A stretch of DNA of 24,774 nucleotides from JBGTIS01 sp041745535 (GTDB taxonomy: Bacteria; Bacteroidota; Bacteroidia; Cytophagales; Cyclobacteriaceae). Where the stretch lies: positions 1-24,774 of the forward strand of contig JBGTIS010000180.1 in assembly GCA_041745535.1 (NCBI GenBank), given 5' to 3'. Shown here piece after piece: positions 15,595 through 23,150 of the stretch (position 1 is its first letter; each line of letters starts with the position of its first letter). Under the pieces are notes generated by a model. It was not told the origin of the DNA. It made no database searches and saw nothing but the letters and a program-made list of their open reading frames with translations. Position numbers and translations under genes: made by a program.

Positions 15595-16521
15595 ATGACA
15601 CAAAAGAAATGGAAGGCTATTAAATATCAAAGTATTTACTGGCTGGTTAAATCACTGATTACCATTTCCGGATTAATACCCAGAAAAATTTTGCTAGCCA
15701 CTGGCGATACACTGGGGCTGCTGAGTTTTTATATTTTCAAAAAGTCCAGTGCTGTTATTGCCCACAACCTTCACTACATATTTGGTAACCAGATGGAGGA
15801 TAAAGCGGTGAGGCAATTCAGTAAAAAAGTATTCCGCAATATTGGTAAAAACGCGATGGACCTGCTGCGGGCTTTTCACATCAAGTCTTTGGCGCAACTG
15901 GATAAAATTGTGATTAACCAAGGACTGGAGCATTTCGATAACGCCTACAAAAAGGGAAAAGGTGTGATTATACTTACCTGCCATTTGGGAGCTTTTGAGT
16001 TTATTGAGAGCAACCTTTCACTGAGAGGCTACGGTATTAATGTGATTGTTAAAAAGCTGAAAGACGAAAGGCTCAACTACCTGTTATTGAAGAGCCGTAC
16101 CAGCCGGGGTTCCGATATCATTTACAGCGGCGAAGAAACCATTAAGCTGCTCCGGGCATTAAAAAAGGGGGAAGCTGTTATTATTCTGATAGATCAGGAT
16201 ATCAAAAAAATAAAAGGCGCTTTTGTGGATTTCTATGGCAAACCCGCTTATACACCCATTGGCGCCACTATTCTGGCATTGAAAACAGAAGCGGCTGTAA
16301 TTCCTATGGCTACCCACCGCCTTGATAACAACCAGCACCAGATTACCACGCTACCAGAAGTAGCTAAGGTAAGAACCGGGAATTATGAGGAAGATATCCG
16401 GCAAAACACCCAGATTTTCACAAATTATCTTGAAAATTTTATTCGCGAAGCGCCCTCCCAGTGGGTTTGGCTGCACGAACGCTGGAAAACGCAGCCTGAA
16501 GAAGTAAATTCTACGGTATAA
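15595..16521 (+). CDS. LpxL/HtrB-family lysophospholipid (lipid A) acyltransferase
   Basis: A 308-residue protein. It opens with the amphipathic N-terminus of the family (KYQSIYWLVKSLITISGLIP) and contains the HX4E catalytic motif in LTCHLGAFEFIE (H130, E135). The later blocks IILIDQD and GKPAYTPIGATILALKTEAAVIPM bind the acyl acceptor, and the C-terminus has SQWVWLHERWKT, also diagnostic. Family members transfer an acyl chain from acyl-ACP to lipid A precursors at the inner membrane; in Bacteroidota some act on other lysolipids or ornithine lipids, so the exact acceptor is not known. It is a single-gene unit, with its own promoter upstream and a terminator-like hairpin 18 nt after the stop. 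Confidence 0.9.
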   Translation: MTQKKWKAIKYQSIYWLVKSLITISGLIPRKILLATGDTLGLLSFYIFKKSSAVIAHNLHYIFGNQMEDKAVRQFSKKVFRNIGKNAMDLLRAFHIKSLAQLDKIVINQGLEHFDNAYKKGKGVIILTCHLGAFEFIESNLSLRGYGINVIVKKLKDERLNYLLLKSRTSRGSDIIYSGEETIKLLRALKKGEAVIILIDQDIKKIKGAFVDFYGKPAYTPIGATILALKTEAAVIPMATHRLDNNQHQITTLPEVAKVRTGNYEEDIRQNTQIFTNYLENFIREAPSQWVWLHERWKTQPEEVNSTV

Positions 16522-16539
16522 GTATCCGCATGTAATACC

Positions 16540-16561
16540 CTTATCATGTCTGATAAGTTTT
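16540..16561 (+). terminator. Intrinsic terminator of the acyltransferase gene
   Basis: CTTATCA (16540-16546) and TGATAAG (16551-16557) form a perfect 7-bp stem with a TGTC loop, followed by TTTT. The stem is AT-rich, so efficiency may be modest. It starts 19 nt after the stop codon. Confidence 0.55.
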
Positions 16562-16650
16562 CTGGAATAGCTGTTTTATCGCATGTTTTCCAGTAGACAG
16601 ACGCGGTTACCGCTGGTATTGGTTGTGTAATCATAACGTCATATTTAATA

Positions 16651-16730
16651 CTCAATGTTCAAGGCTCAACGCTCAATTACACCGCGAACCGTGGATATGG
16701 AATTGAGCATTGAATATTGAAACTTGAGCC
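16651..16730. repeat. Intergenic inverted repeat made of 7-nt units (CTCAATN type)
   Basis: The left arm (16651-16678) parses as CTCAATG, TTCAAGG, CTCAACG, CTCAATT. The right arm (16701-16730), read on the minus strand, gives GGCTCAAG, TTTCAATA, TTCAATG, CTCAATT. The innermost 8 bases, GCTCAATT (16671-16678) and AATTGAGC (16701-16708), pair exactly; the outer parts pair imperfectly but keep the same 7-nt period. The 22-nt spacer contains CCGCGAACCGTGG. The rest of the 16522-16946 gap shows no gene. Confidence 0.65.
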
Positions 16731-16946
16731 ATGAATTTTAACAATAAGCCGTGTTAGGCTCCATTCGCTTCGGCGATCCGATTGAAAAAAATACGCGACA
16801 TCATAAGGCCGATAATATCCTATGCGATAATTTGTTGAAAAGATCTTAATTTATCTTATTCCTCAGTGCTTTTTTCTTAGCTTTTTATCAACTTTTACCA
16901 ATTAATATGGTTTAGTTGTAACTCATCTGCCTTAGACTGAGTTCGA

Positions 16947-16954
16947 TATTTTTG
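16947..16954 (+). promoter_or_regulatory. Candidate -7 element of the MFS exporter gene
   Basis: TATTTTTG is an exact TANNTTTG match, only 12 nt before the preferred ATG at 16967. Transcription would start near 16960, leaving a leader of under 10 nt. There is no clear TTTG at the normal -33 distance. The element may be real with near-leaderless expression, or a chance match. Confidence 0.3.
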
Positions 16955-16966
16955 TATGTTGTATGT

Positions 16967-18586
16967 ATGTCTGCCACCAATCCAACCCAACCGTCTACTT
17001 TAGTTAAACCGGAGAAAATAAGCGCATGGGCGCCCCTGCGGGAGCCGGTTTTCCGCTGGCTCTGGATCGCCACCCTGGTTTCCAACATTGGCACCTGGAT
17101 GGAAAATGTAGGCGAAGGCTGGCTCATGACGTCCCTCTCTACTTCCCCACTGATTGTATCGCTGGTGCAGGTAGCCAATACTTTACCCATGTTTATGCTG
17201 GCCTTACCCGCCGGTTCGCTGGCCGACCTCTTCGACAGGCGCAAACTGTTACTGATTTCACAAACCTGGATGATGATTGCCGCCGTACTCCTGGCAGTAT
17301 TAACCGCCCTCAATGTAATGACGCCTCCGCTGCTGTTATTTCTTACTTTTTTGTTAGGACTGGGCTCGGCACTGAACGCGCCTGCCTGGCGGGCCATTAC
17401 CCCTGAAATTGTTTCAGATAAAAATCTGTCGCAGGCCATTGTGTTAAACGGACTGGCTGTGAACGGCTCGCGGGTAATCGGGCCGGCCCTGGGTGGTGCG
17501 ATCATCGCCGCTTTTGGAACCAGTTGGGTATTCATCTTAAATGCCTTTTCCTTTATCGGCGTAATCGCGGTTATATTTTTCTGGAAAAGGAAACCTGACA
17601 AAAGTGATTTACCGGGCGAACAGTTCTACCAATCGATGGTAGCGGGCATTCGGTATGTCAGCAACTCGCAGATCATGAAATCTACCTTGCTGCATGCGGC
17701 TGTATTTTTTCCTTTTACCAGTGCCATGTTTGCCATGATGCCCCTGGTAGCCCGGCAGGAACTGCAGTTAGGCTCGGCTGGTTATGGCGTTATGCTGGGC
17801 TGCCTGGGCATTGGGGCCATTAGCGGTGCCATCATTTTACCCCGCATCCAAAAATATTTAAGCCTGCACCAGATCGTGATGTTCGGTTCGCTGCTGGTAG
17901 CAATCTTGCTGATTGGCTTAGGACTGGCCAAAATAGCATACATCGCTTATGTCGCGCTGTTTATTGGTGGTGTGGGCTGGATGGCCGTGTTGTCGAACCT
18001 GCAAACGGTTGTACTCAAATCAGTACCCGGCTGGGTGCGTGCCCGGGTTATGGCGGTGTACCTGGTTTGCTTTTTCGCGGCACAAACTTTTGGCAGCTTT
18101 ATCTGGGGACTGGTATCTTCCTATTCTTCTATTACCGTTGCGCTGGTTGCCGCGGGTACCGGACTGGTACTTGCCACCCTGCTTACCTGGCGGGTGACGT
18201 TGCCGGAAGGAAAAGCCATTGACTTTACCCCTACGGTTTTCTGGCCGGCACCTTCCCTTAGTTTTGAACCCGCTTTGCACGACGGACCGGTGATGATTAC
18301 GATTGAATATCTGATAGACCTGGATCAGGTGGAAGTCTTTAAAACCACCATGCAGAAGCTGCGACGTGCCCGGATGCGGTCGGGAGCATTCTCCTGGTCG
18401 CTGGTGAAAGACCTGGAAAAACCGGAACGGTACCTGGAGGTATTCAGCGTTTCGTCGTGGCTGGAACATTTGCGACAACACGAGCGAACCACCGCACTGG
18501 ATAAGCGACTTCAGGAGCGGGCCAATGTGTTTCATATGTCTGACCAACCACCCAAAATCCGCCATTTCCTACAGGAAGGAATTTAA
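16967..18586 (+). CDS. MFS exporter of the MFS_3 (EntS-like) family with C-terminal ABM-like domain
   Basis: Starting at ATG 16967 (MSATNPTQPSTLVKPEKISA) gives 539 residues. Residues about 25-420 are the transporter: FRWLWIATLVSNIGTWMENVGEGWL, then ALPAGSLADLFDRRKLLL with the MFS loop 2-3 signature (GxLaDxxDRR), and about ten to eleven further hydrophobic helices. This pattern is PF05977 (MFS_3), which includes enterobactin exporters. Residues about 445-535 (VMITIEYLIDLDQVEVFKTT onward) form a soluble dimeric alpha/beta (antibiotic-monooxygenase/NIPSNAP-like) domain found as a tail in this subfamily. The substrate is unknown. It converges on the DUF481 gene, with a palindrome between them. 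Confidence 0.88.
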   Translation: MSATNPTQPSTLVKPEKISAWAPLREPVFRWLWIATLVSNIGTWMENVGEGWLMTSLSTSPLIVSLVQVANTLPMFMLALPAGSLADLFDRRKLLLISQTWMMIAAVLLAVLTALNVMTPPLLLFLTFLLGLGSALNAPAWRAITPEIVSDKNLSQAIVLNGLAVNGSRVIGPALGGAIIAAFGTSWVFILNAFSFIGVIAVIFFWKRKPDKSDLPGEQFYQSMVAGIRYVSNSQIMKSTLLHAAVFFPFTSAMFAMMPLVARQELQLGSAGYGVMLGCLGIGAISGAIILPRIQKYLSLHQIVMFGSLLVAILLIGLGLAKIAYIAYVALFIGGVGWMAVLSNLQTVVLKSVPGWVRARVMAVYLVCFFAAQTFGSFIWGLVSSYSSITVALVAAGTGLVLATLLTWRVTLPEGKAIDFTPTVFWPAPSLSFEPALHDGPVMITIEYLIDLDQVEVFKTTMQKLRRARMRSGAFSWSLVKDLEKPERYLEVFSVSSWLEHLRQHERTTALDKRLQERANVFHMSDQPPKIRHFLQEGI

Positions 18587-18635
18587 CGCTATACGCTCAA
18601 CAGCTCCCATCAATAACCCGTCGGTGTAGGTTGAT

Positions 18636-18733
18636 AGTTTTTCGTTGTTTGTTAAAAAGTTATTTGTTATTCGTTAATAGTTATTTTATAACAAATAACG
18701 AATAACCATTAACTAATAACGAACAACCAACAA
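18636..18733. repeat. Intergenic palindrome of 7-nt units (GTTATTC type) between convergent genes
   Basis: GTTATTCGTTA (18666-18676) pairs perfectly with TAACGAATAAC (18696-18706). Inside lies GTTAT-TTT-ATAAC (18680-18692). An alternative register pairs GTTATTTGTTAT (18659-18670) with ATAACAAATAAC (18688-18699). Outward, arms of repeated GTTNNTN heptads continue to about 18636 and 18733 with scattered mismatches. It fills most of the 156-bp gap between the convergent MFS and DUF481 genes and could act as a two-way terminator. Confidence 0.75.
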
Positions 18734-18742
18734 CAAATCCAT

Positions 18743-19507
18743 TCAAAAATTATAACTTATCCCATTGCTAATAGAATACGTCAGTTTCTTAATATCTTCA
18801 TCAACCACCGGTTTGGCATCGTAAATCAGGCCTGCATTCAGATTAAACCCGAACCTTTTCGTAAACTGTACATTAAAGGTAAATCCGGATGAAACCCTGA
18901 AATCTGAAAAGTCATTTACCAGTGGCTGGTAATAGCCAATGAGTGAGGCAGATACATTATCGCCCAATTGCCGCTGGTACGACACATACGTATTGGCCCG
19001 CGCATCATTGTGTACAATGGAATTGCCTTTTTCCTGTTCGTGCTCATACATCATGCTCAACCCTACATTCATATATCCCTTTTCTTTCTTAAATACTGTA
19101 ACTTTAGGTCCCGCCCCCAACAAGCCTCTGAAACCTATCCGCAATACCTGGTCAAACTGCCCTTGCGCGAAAGCTTCCATTGTCCATGTTTTATTAAATA
19201 TGTAGTTATACCGCAGGTGCTGATAGCCTTTATTCTCATCGGCCGACGATTCGTTGGATAATTTCTGAATAAAGTTAATATTGTTCAGCGAAACGAAGCG
19301 ATGCTTGCTGATCCGGTATTGTACTACCGAACCGGCGCTCAGGGTAATTACGTTATCGGTGTTTTTGGTATTATACAAATTCAGATTTACCGATCCGACC
19401 CAGCCTAATGAATCTTCACTGAGCATGTTTCCCTCTACTACCACAATTTGTGAAAAAGCAATAGCCGGGATAAAAATAATTACTATTAGTATTAAAAATA
19501 ATCTCAT
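18743..19507 (-). CDS. DUF481-family outer-membrane beta-barrel protein
   Basis: ATG at 19507-19505 gives 254 residues with a clear signal peptide (MRLFLILIVIIFIPAIAFSQ). This start is fixed by the promoter at 19530-19561, since the longer frame would begin upstream of it. The mature part is a run of alternating-hydrophobicity strands (GWVGSVNLNLYN, VVQYRISKHRFVSLNNINFI, HLRYNYIFNKTWTMEAFAQG, SISNGISYNF at the end), matching DUF481 (PF04338) salt-induced outer-membrane proteins in style and length. It is expected in the outer membrane; function is unknown. It stands alone, convergent with the exporter and divergent from the Rieske reductase. Confidence 0.82.
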   Translation of the reverse strand: MRLFLILIVIIFIPAIAFSQIVVVEGNMLSEDSLGWVGSVNLNLYNTKNTDNVITLSAGSVVQYRISKHRFVSLNNINFIQKLSNESSADENKGYQHLRYNYIFNKTWTMEAFAQGQFDQVLRIGFRGLLGAGPKVTVFKKEKGYMNVGLSMMYEHEQEKGNSIVHNDARANTYVSYQRQLGDNVSASLIGYYQPLVNDFSDFRVSSGFTFNVQFTKRFGFNLNAGLIYDAKPVVDEDIKKLTYSISNGISYNF

Positions 19508-19529
19508 ACATTTTTGCTTTAAAAGGAGG

Positions 19530-19561
19530 CAAAAATAGAAACCCCTATAGCCTTTCCCAAA
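19530..19561 (-). promoter_or_regulatory. Promoter of the DUF481 gene
   Basis: On the minus strand TTTG (19561-19558) is followed after exactly 20 nt by TATTTTTG (19537-19530). This is a full match to the Bacteroidota housekeeping consensus TTTG-N19..21-TANNTTTG. It predicts a start near 19523 and a leader of about 16 nt before the ATG at 19507. Confidence 0.75.
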
Positions 19562-19606
19562 TAGATGAGCGGAAAATGACTTTTTAATCACTATTCAAAT
19601 ACTTTA

Positions 19607-19636
19607 TTTGCTACTTTTAATTTTTCCCTATATTTT
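19607..19636 (+). promoter_or_regulatory. Candidate promoter of the Rieske/FAD reductase gene
   Basis: TTTG (19607-19610) and TATATTTT (19629-19636) are 18 nt apart, one less than usual, and the last base of the -7 box is T instead of G. It gives a leader of about 70 nt. No better pair lies before the gene. Confidence 0.4.
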
Positions 19637-19715
19637 TCAAAAGTAAATTCAAACAGATTGAATCATTACCGTGTTTTATTTATAAACAAATAATTTTAGT
19701 TAATACAATTTTATC

Positions 19716-21287
19716 ATGCCTTCTCAAGAAGAAATCGTCGCTAAGATCAACGACCTGCAAAACGGAGAAATGAAGCAGGTTACCGTGGGTGAAACTGATG
19801 TGTTGTTAGCCCGACAGAATAATAAATTTTATGCTTTACATGCCTATTGTACGCATTATGGAGCTCCTCTGGCAGAGGGTGTACTGAATGGCAATCGCCT
19901 GGTTTGCCCCTGGCATCACGCTTGTTTTGATGTTACATCGGGCCACCAGCTGGAAGCGCCTGGCATGGACGGACTACCCAGTTACGAAGTTCGTACCGAA
20001 GGGGAAGATGTAATTGTGCGGGTAAACGATCCGGAGGCTGAGCGCGAAACACCACCTATGGTGAAAAAAGACGCGTCCAATAACCAGGTGTATGCGGTAC
20101 TGGGAGGAGGCGCGGCAGGCGCTTATGCCGTGGAAGCCATGCGGGAAGCAGGCTATACCGGCAGAATTATCATGATTACCCGCGAAACGGACATTCCGTA
20201 CGACCGGGTGAATTGCAGCAAAGAATTTCTTCAGGATGAAGCTCCTGAAGAATGGATGCCACTGCGGTCTGAAGAATTTTACAGCGACCTGGATATTGAA
20301 TTTATGATGGGCAAAACCGTTACCAAAGTAAACGCTGCCGCTAAAAAAATCACGTTTAAAGACGGTGAAACACTTGTCTTTGATAAGCTTTTACTTTGTA
20401 CAGGTGGTGTGCCCCGCAAACTGGAAGTACCGGGCAATCAGTTAGACAATGTGTTTACGCTGCGTTCAATGAAAGACAGTGAGCGCATCAGAGATGCCGG
20501 AAAAACTCCACAGCAGGTGGTTGTGGTAGGTTCTTCATTTATTGCCATGGAAAGCGCCTGGAGCTTAAGTAAACTGGGCTGTGAGGTAACGGTAGTTTCT
20601 CCCGATTCGGCGCCGTTCGCTGATAAATGGGGAGAAAGAATCGGTAAAATGATCAAGCACCTGCATGAGGAAAATGGAATAGATTTCCGGTTGGGCGAAA
20701 AGGTAGGCAAACTGGAAGGTAAAGACCAGATAGAAAGGGTGGTGCTGGAAACCGGAGAAATACTGGAAGCCACTTTGGTGCTAATTGGCATCGGTGTACA
20801 ACCTGCCACGGGTTTTCTGGAAGATATATCGCTGGAAAAAGATAAAGGCATACAGGCCGATCAGTATTTGAAGGTAACACCCGATGTGTATGCCGCCGGT
20901 GATATCGTGCATTTTCCGTATATGGGCGACAAAGTAAGAATTGAACACTGGAAGGTAGCCTGCCAGCAAGGCCGCATTGCCGGATATAACATGGCAGGGA
21001 AAAAGGAACCCTACAAAATGACACCCTTTTTCTGGTCTACCCAGCAGGAAACGAATTTCCGGTATGTTGGTTACGTGAAAGATTATGACCGCATTATTTA
21101 CGATGGCAATGTGGAAGAAGAGGAATTCATCGCTTTTTATATTAAAAATAAAAAAGTGCTGGCTGCGCTGGGGGTCAATCGTGATGAAGAGATGGCTGCC
21201 ATTCAGGAATTAATCCGCGAAGATAATATGCCCGATCTGGATGACCTGGAAGCTGGTTATGTAGATTATCTGAGTTATCTGTCATAA
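19716..21287 (+). CDS. Rieske [2Fe-2S]-FAD/NAD oxidoreductase, AIFM3/Nfrl-like
   Basis: A 523-residue protein. The N-terminal Rieske domain (residues 1-105) has both cluster-binding pairs: C45-T-H47 and C64-PW-H67. A linker leads to a pyridine-nucleotide-disulfide-type reductase: FAD-binding GGGAAG at 130-135, NAD-binding GSSFIAME from residue 272, and the second FAD contact DVYAAGDIVHFP. The C-terminus (WSTQQETNFRYVGYVKDYD) is the reductase dimer or FAD-lid domain of this family. The layout matches AIFM3-like proteins and ferredoxin reductases of Rieske oxygenase systems. Electrons should pass from NAD(P)H via FAD to the cluster; the acceptor is not known. A single-gene unit with a strong terminator. 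Confidence 0.92.
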   Translation: MPSQEEIVAKINDLQNGEMKQVTVGETDVLLARQNNKFYALHAYCTHYGAPLAEGVLNGNRLVCPWHHACFDVTSGHQLEAPGMDGLPSYEVRTEGEDVIVRVNDPEAERETPPMVKKDASNNQVYAVLGGGAAGAYAVEAMREAGYTGRIIMITRETDIPYDRVNCSKEFLQDEAPEEWMPLRSEEFYSDLDIEFMMGKTVTKVNAAAKKITFKDGETLVFDKLLLCTGGVPRKLEVPGNQLDNVFTLRSMKDSERIRDAGKTPQQVVVVGSSFIAMESAWSLSKLGCEVTVVSPDSAPFADKWGERIGKMIKHLHEENGIDFRLGEKVGKLEGKDQIERVVLETGEILEATLVLIGIGVQPATGFLEDISLEKDKGIQADQYLKVTPDVYAAGDIVHFPYMGDKVRIEHWKVACQQGRIAGYNMAGKKEPYKMTPFFWSTQQETNFRYVGYVKDYDRIIYDGNVEEEEFIAFYIKNKKVLAALGVNRDEEMAAIQELIREDNMPDLDDLEAGYVDYLSYLS

Positions 21288-21331
21288 TGGTTTCTATGTA
21301 TTAGCACCACCATGCTGATGAAGGTATAGTT

Positions 21332-21362
21332 AAAAGCACCATTCCCTGTGAGTGGTGCTTTT
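21332..21362 (+). terminator. Strong intrinsic terminator after the Rieske/FAD reductase
   Basis: AAAAGCACCA (21332-21341) and TGGTGCTTTT (21353-21362) form a perfect 10-bp stem with an 11-nt loop. The flanking A and T runs make it usable from either side; on the minus strand it would also end the decayed gene cluster. Confidence 0.85.
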
Positions 21363-21433
21363 GATTTTGATGCGGGTCAACCAACACGGAAATGTATTGG
21401 AAGGACCCAAAATACTGCTACCCTTTCCGCCAT

Positions 21434-21806
21434 TCAGGTCTGGTTCAGTAATTCCTGAAACCTTTCTATGTGTTGCCCGAGGTGGAAGCCGTCCATCAGG
21501 GCATGGTGTACATGAATGGAAACCGGCATCATTTTCTTTCCCTCCGTATCGGTTAGTTTACCAAACGATATTTTCGGGATGCTGTCATTATACGAAAAAC
21601 TTCTGGCATGACTACACGTGATTTACCGCTACGATGGATTTGTGCAGATAATACAGGAAAAACGATGTTTGTAAGGCTTTTGCCTGCTGATAAGCGAGGG
21701 TACAGTCCACTTCGGTACAAATGCCAAAGAAAGGCTCTTCAAATTGTTTGAAAAAGTGAAAATGTTCTTTCCGATCCCAGGTGGCTATGTCCAGTTTCTT
21801 TAACAT
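21434..21806 (-). pseudogene. Decayed chloramphenicol-acetyltransferase-like (CatA family) gene
   Basis: From ATG 21806-21804 the frame reads MLKKLDIATWDRKEHFHFFK then QFEEPFFGICTEVDCTLAYQ and FFLYYLHKSIVAVN, the N-terminal third of the CAT family (FFxxFxEPFF, SFFLYYLHKS), before TAG near 21612. In another frame downstream follow HARSFSYNDSIPKISFGKL and MMPVSIHVHHALMDGFHLGQ, the C-terminal block with catalytic HHAxMDG, ending at TGA 21436-21434. Both ends of the gene are therefore present, but the middle (by family length roughly 70-90 residues) is deleted and the join is out of frame. This is a dead remnant. Such Bacteroidota CAT homologues are often annotated without proven resistance function. 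Confidence 0.85.
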
Positions 21807-21849
21807 GGTTACAGGTAATTCAGCACCTCTTTGATGTGGTTCAGTTGTT

Positions 21850-22033
21850 TTGTCAGTTATTTTAATAGCTGCCTCTATCATGGAGAGGATAAAACTTTTA
21901 ATACCATAACCGTAATGGGGCAGATTCTGTATTTCTATTTCCAACAGAATTGTTTCTCTGTTTCCTGGAAATGGGGTTCATTGACCCACAATGTATCATC
22001 CGCGTCAAACGCGATTACCAGTATGGTTTCCAT
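21850..22033 (-). pseudogene. Decayed HAD-superfamily hydrolase, N-terminal part
   Basis: ATG 22033-22031 begins METILVIAFDADDTLWVNEP, with HAD motif I (DADDT), then HFQETEKQFC before TAG at 21935-21937. A shifted frame continues with EIQNLPHYGYGIKSFILSMI and EAAIKIT, recognisable as the cap region of the same HAD subfamily. About 20-25 residues are missing between the two pieces, and motifs II-IV are absent because the sequence passes directly into the CAT remnant. A TATCTTTG promoter box lies just upstream at 22051-22058. It probably died through the same deletions that removed the middle of the CAT gene. Confidence 0.78.
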
Positions 22034-22050
22034 GCCGCATCGTTTTTTTT

Positions 22051-22058
22051 CAAAGATA
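22051..22058 (-). promoter_or_regulatory. Relict -7 promoter element before the HAD pseudogene
   Basis: Minus-strand TATCTTTG is an exact TANNTTTG match, 18 nt before the HAD ATG. No TTTG lies at the -33 distance. It supports the reading that a genuine gene once started at 22033. Confidence 0.45.
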
Positions 22059-22115
22059 AAAAACCTAATGATATTATATCCTAATCTACTACGGGAAACC
22101 TAATTCTATATCATT

Positions 22116-22330
22116 TTACCCATGTCGGAATTTATCCTCTTTCCAGTTTATCGGATTATTTTTAATGTAATTGGAAATATGATGGTATGCCTGTGCGTGG
22201 CGGATAATGTGGTCGTAAAACAATCGATGCTGTATTTATTTCTGAATTTCCCATTTCCCATATTTTTTCTTCCATTGTCTGGATTTTGTTTCAACCTGAA
22301 GAAAGGTTTGGATAACGGTAATACCTTGTA
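22116..22330 (-). pseudogene. Remnant of REP-associated tyrosine transposase (IS200-like, RAYT)
   Basis: On the minus strand the frame ending at TAA 22118-22116 reads HRLFYDHIIRHAQAYHHISN then YIKNNPINWKEDKFRHG. This is the characteristic C-terminus of REP-associated transposases: YYDHIIR, then hISxYIxxNPxxWxxDKF. Upstream in the same frame come LQGITVIQTFLQVETKSRQW and KKKYGKWEIQK, then an in-frame TAA, again resembling the VIQxFKxxV region of the family. The N-terminal HUH motif and catalytic tyrosine region are gone. It lies between the HAD remnant and the HU/DUF4469 gene. Confidence 0.75.
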
Positions 22331-22430
22331 AAAATTCAGACACAACAACTTGTGTAATAAATTAAGGGCAATGCGATTGAAATTCAGCACCGCAAACAGG
22401 AAATTCAGGGCTAATTATTATACAAGCAGA

Positions 22431-23150
22431 ATGGATATTAAATTTACGCTGTACGAGAATCATTTCAAAAAAGAAGAAACAGAATATATGGCCCGGGTGG
22501 CGCACAGCGGCTGTTGTACACAGGAACAGCTGGTGGACGAAATAGCGAAACGTAACGTAGGCATTGCCCGCTCTGAAATTATAGCCGTACTGGAAGAATA
22601 CCAGCAGGCAATTATCTTTGCCCTGAGCGAGGGAAAACAAATCACCACCCCTCTGTTCAATACCCGTACCAGCATCAAAGGTAAATTCTCCCGTCACAAT
22701 GAACCCTTTCACCCCAAACGACATAAGGTAGTTGTTAACCTGAGTACTGGTAAAAGTCTGAAAGCCTGTGCTGCCTGGCTGAAGGGTAAAAGAATACCGA
22801 ACCGGCACCCTGCACCGGCTTTGTTCACCATAAAAGATTTTGCCAGCAAAACCTATGACCAGCAACTCACGCCGGGCGGTATATGCAAAATTCAGGGCAA
22901 AAACCTGAAGTTTGACAAAGCTGAACCTAAACAAGGTATCTTTTTAACTTCCGGTGCTACCACCCTGCGCATCAGGGAAATTATTGATAACATGCCCTCT
23001 CAACTGATCTTCATGCTGCCTCCGGAATTACCCGCATCTCCCTGGCAAATCAGTGTAAACGCTATTTCGGGCAACAGTACCGTAATTCGTACCGGCTACT
23101 TTCATAAATCGTTACCAGTGGCAAGTATCTTGTCGCAGGCTGCGCATTAG
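22431..23150 (+). CDS. HU-like DNA-binding protein with DUF4469 domain
   Basis: Starting at ATG 22431 (MDIKFTLYENHFKKEETEYM) gives 239 residues; the longer frame has no family support upstream. Residues 1-120 are the bacterial HU-like domain (MARVAHSGCCTQEQLVDEIA, EIIAVLEEYQQAIIFALSEGKQ, TRTSIKGKFS). Residues about 125-235 match the DUF4469 beta domain (FASKTYDQQLTPGGICKIQGKNLKFD, GIFLTSGATTLRI). This architecture is found almost only in Bacteroidota, where it is thought to bind DNA; its role is unknown. The last codons (SQAAH) lie in the left arm of the 23134-23188 inverted repeat. No clear promoter was found; the upstream neighbour is the transposase remnant. Confidence 0.85.
   Translation: MDIKFTLYENHFKKEETEYMARVAHSGCCTQEQLVDEIAKRNVGIARSEIIAVLEEYQQAIIFALSEGKQITTPLFNTRTSIKGKFSRHNEPFHPKRHKVVVNLSTGKSLKACAAWLKGKRIPNRHPAPALFTIKDFASKTYDQQLTPGGICKIQGKNLKFDKAEPKQGIFLTSGATTLRIREIIDNMPSQLIFMLPPELPASPWQISVNAISGNSTVIRTGYFHKSLPVASILSQAAH

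Noticed and set aside
16651..16730. Heptad palindromes as short CRISPR arrays or att sites
   Set aside because: The units are 7 nt without unique spacers, and no integrase, tRNA gene or duplicated border lies nearby.
16912..17601. 229-residue open frame on the minus strand
   Set aside because: It lies entirely opposite the well-supported MFS exporter, has a low-complexity composition typical of antisense frames, and matches no family.
22122..22331. 69-residue plus-strand hydrophobic frame
   Set aside because: It is the antisense of the RAYT transposase remnant, which has clear family motifs on the minus strand.
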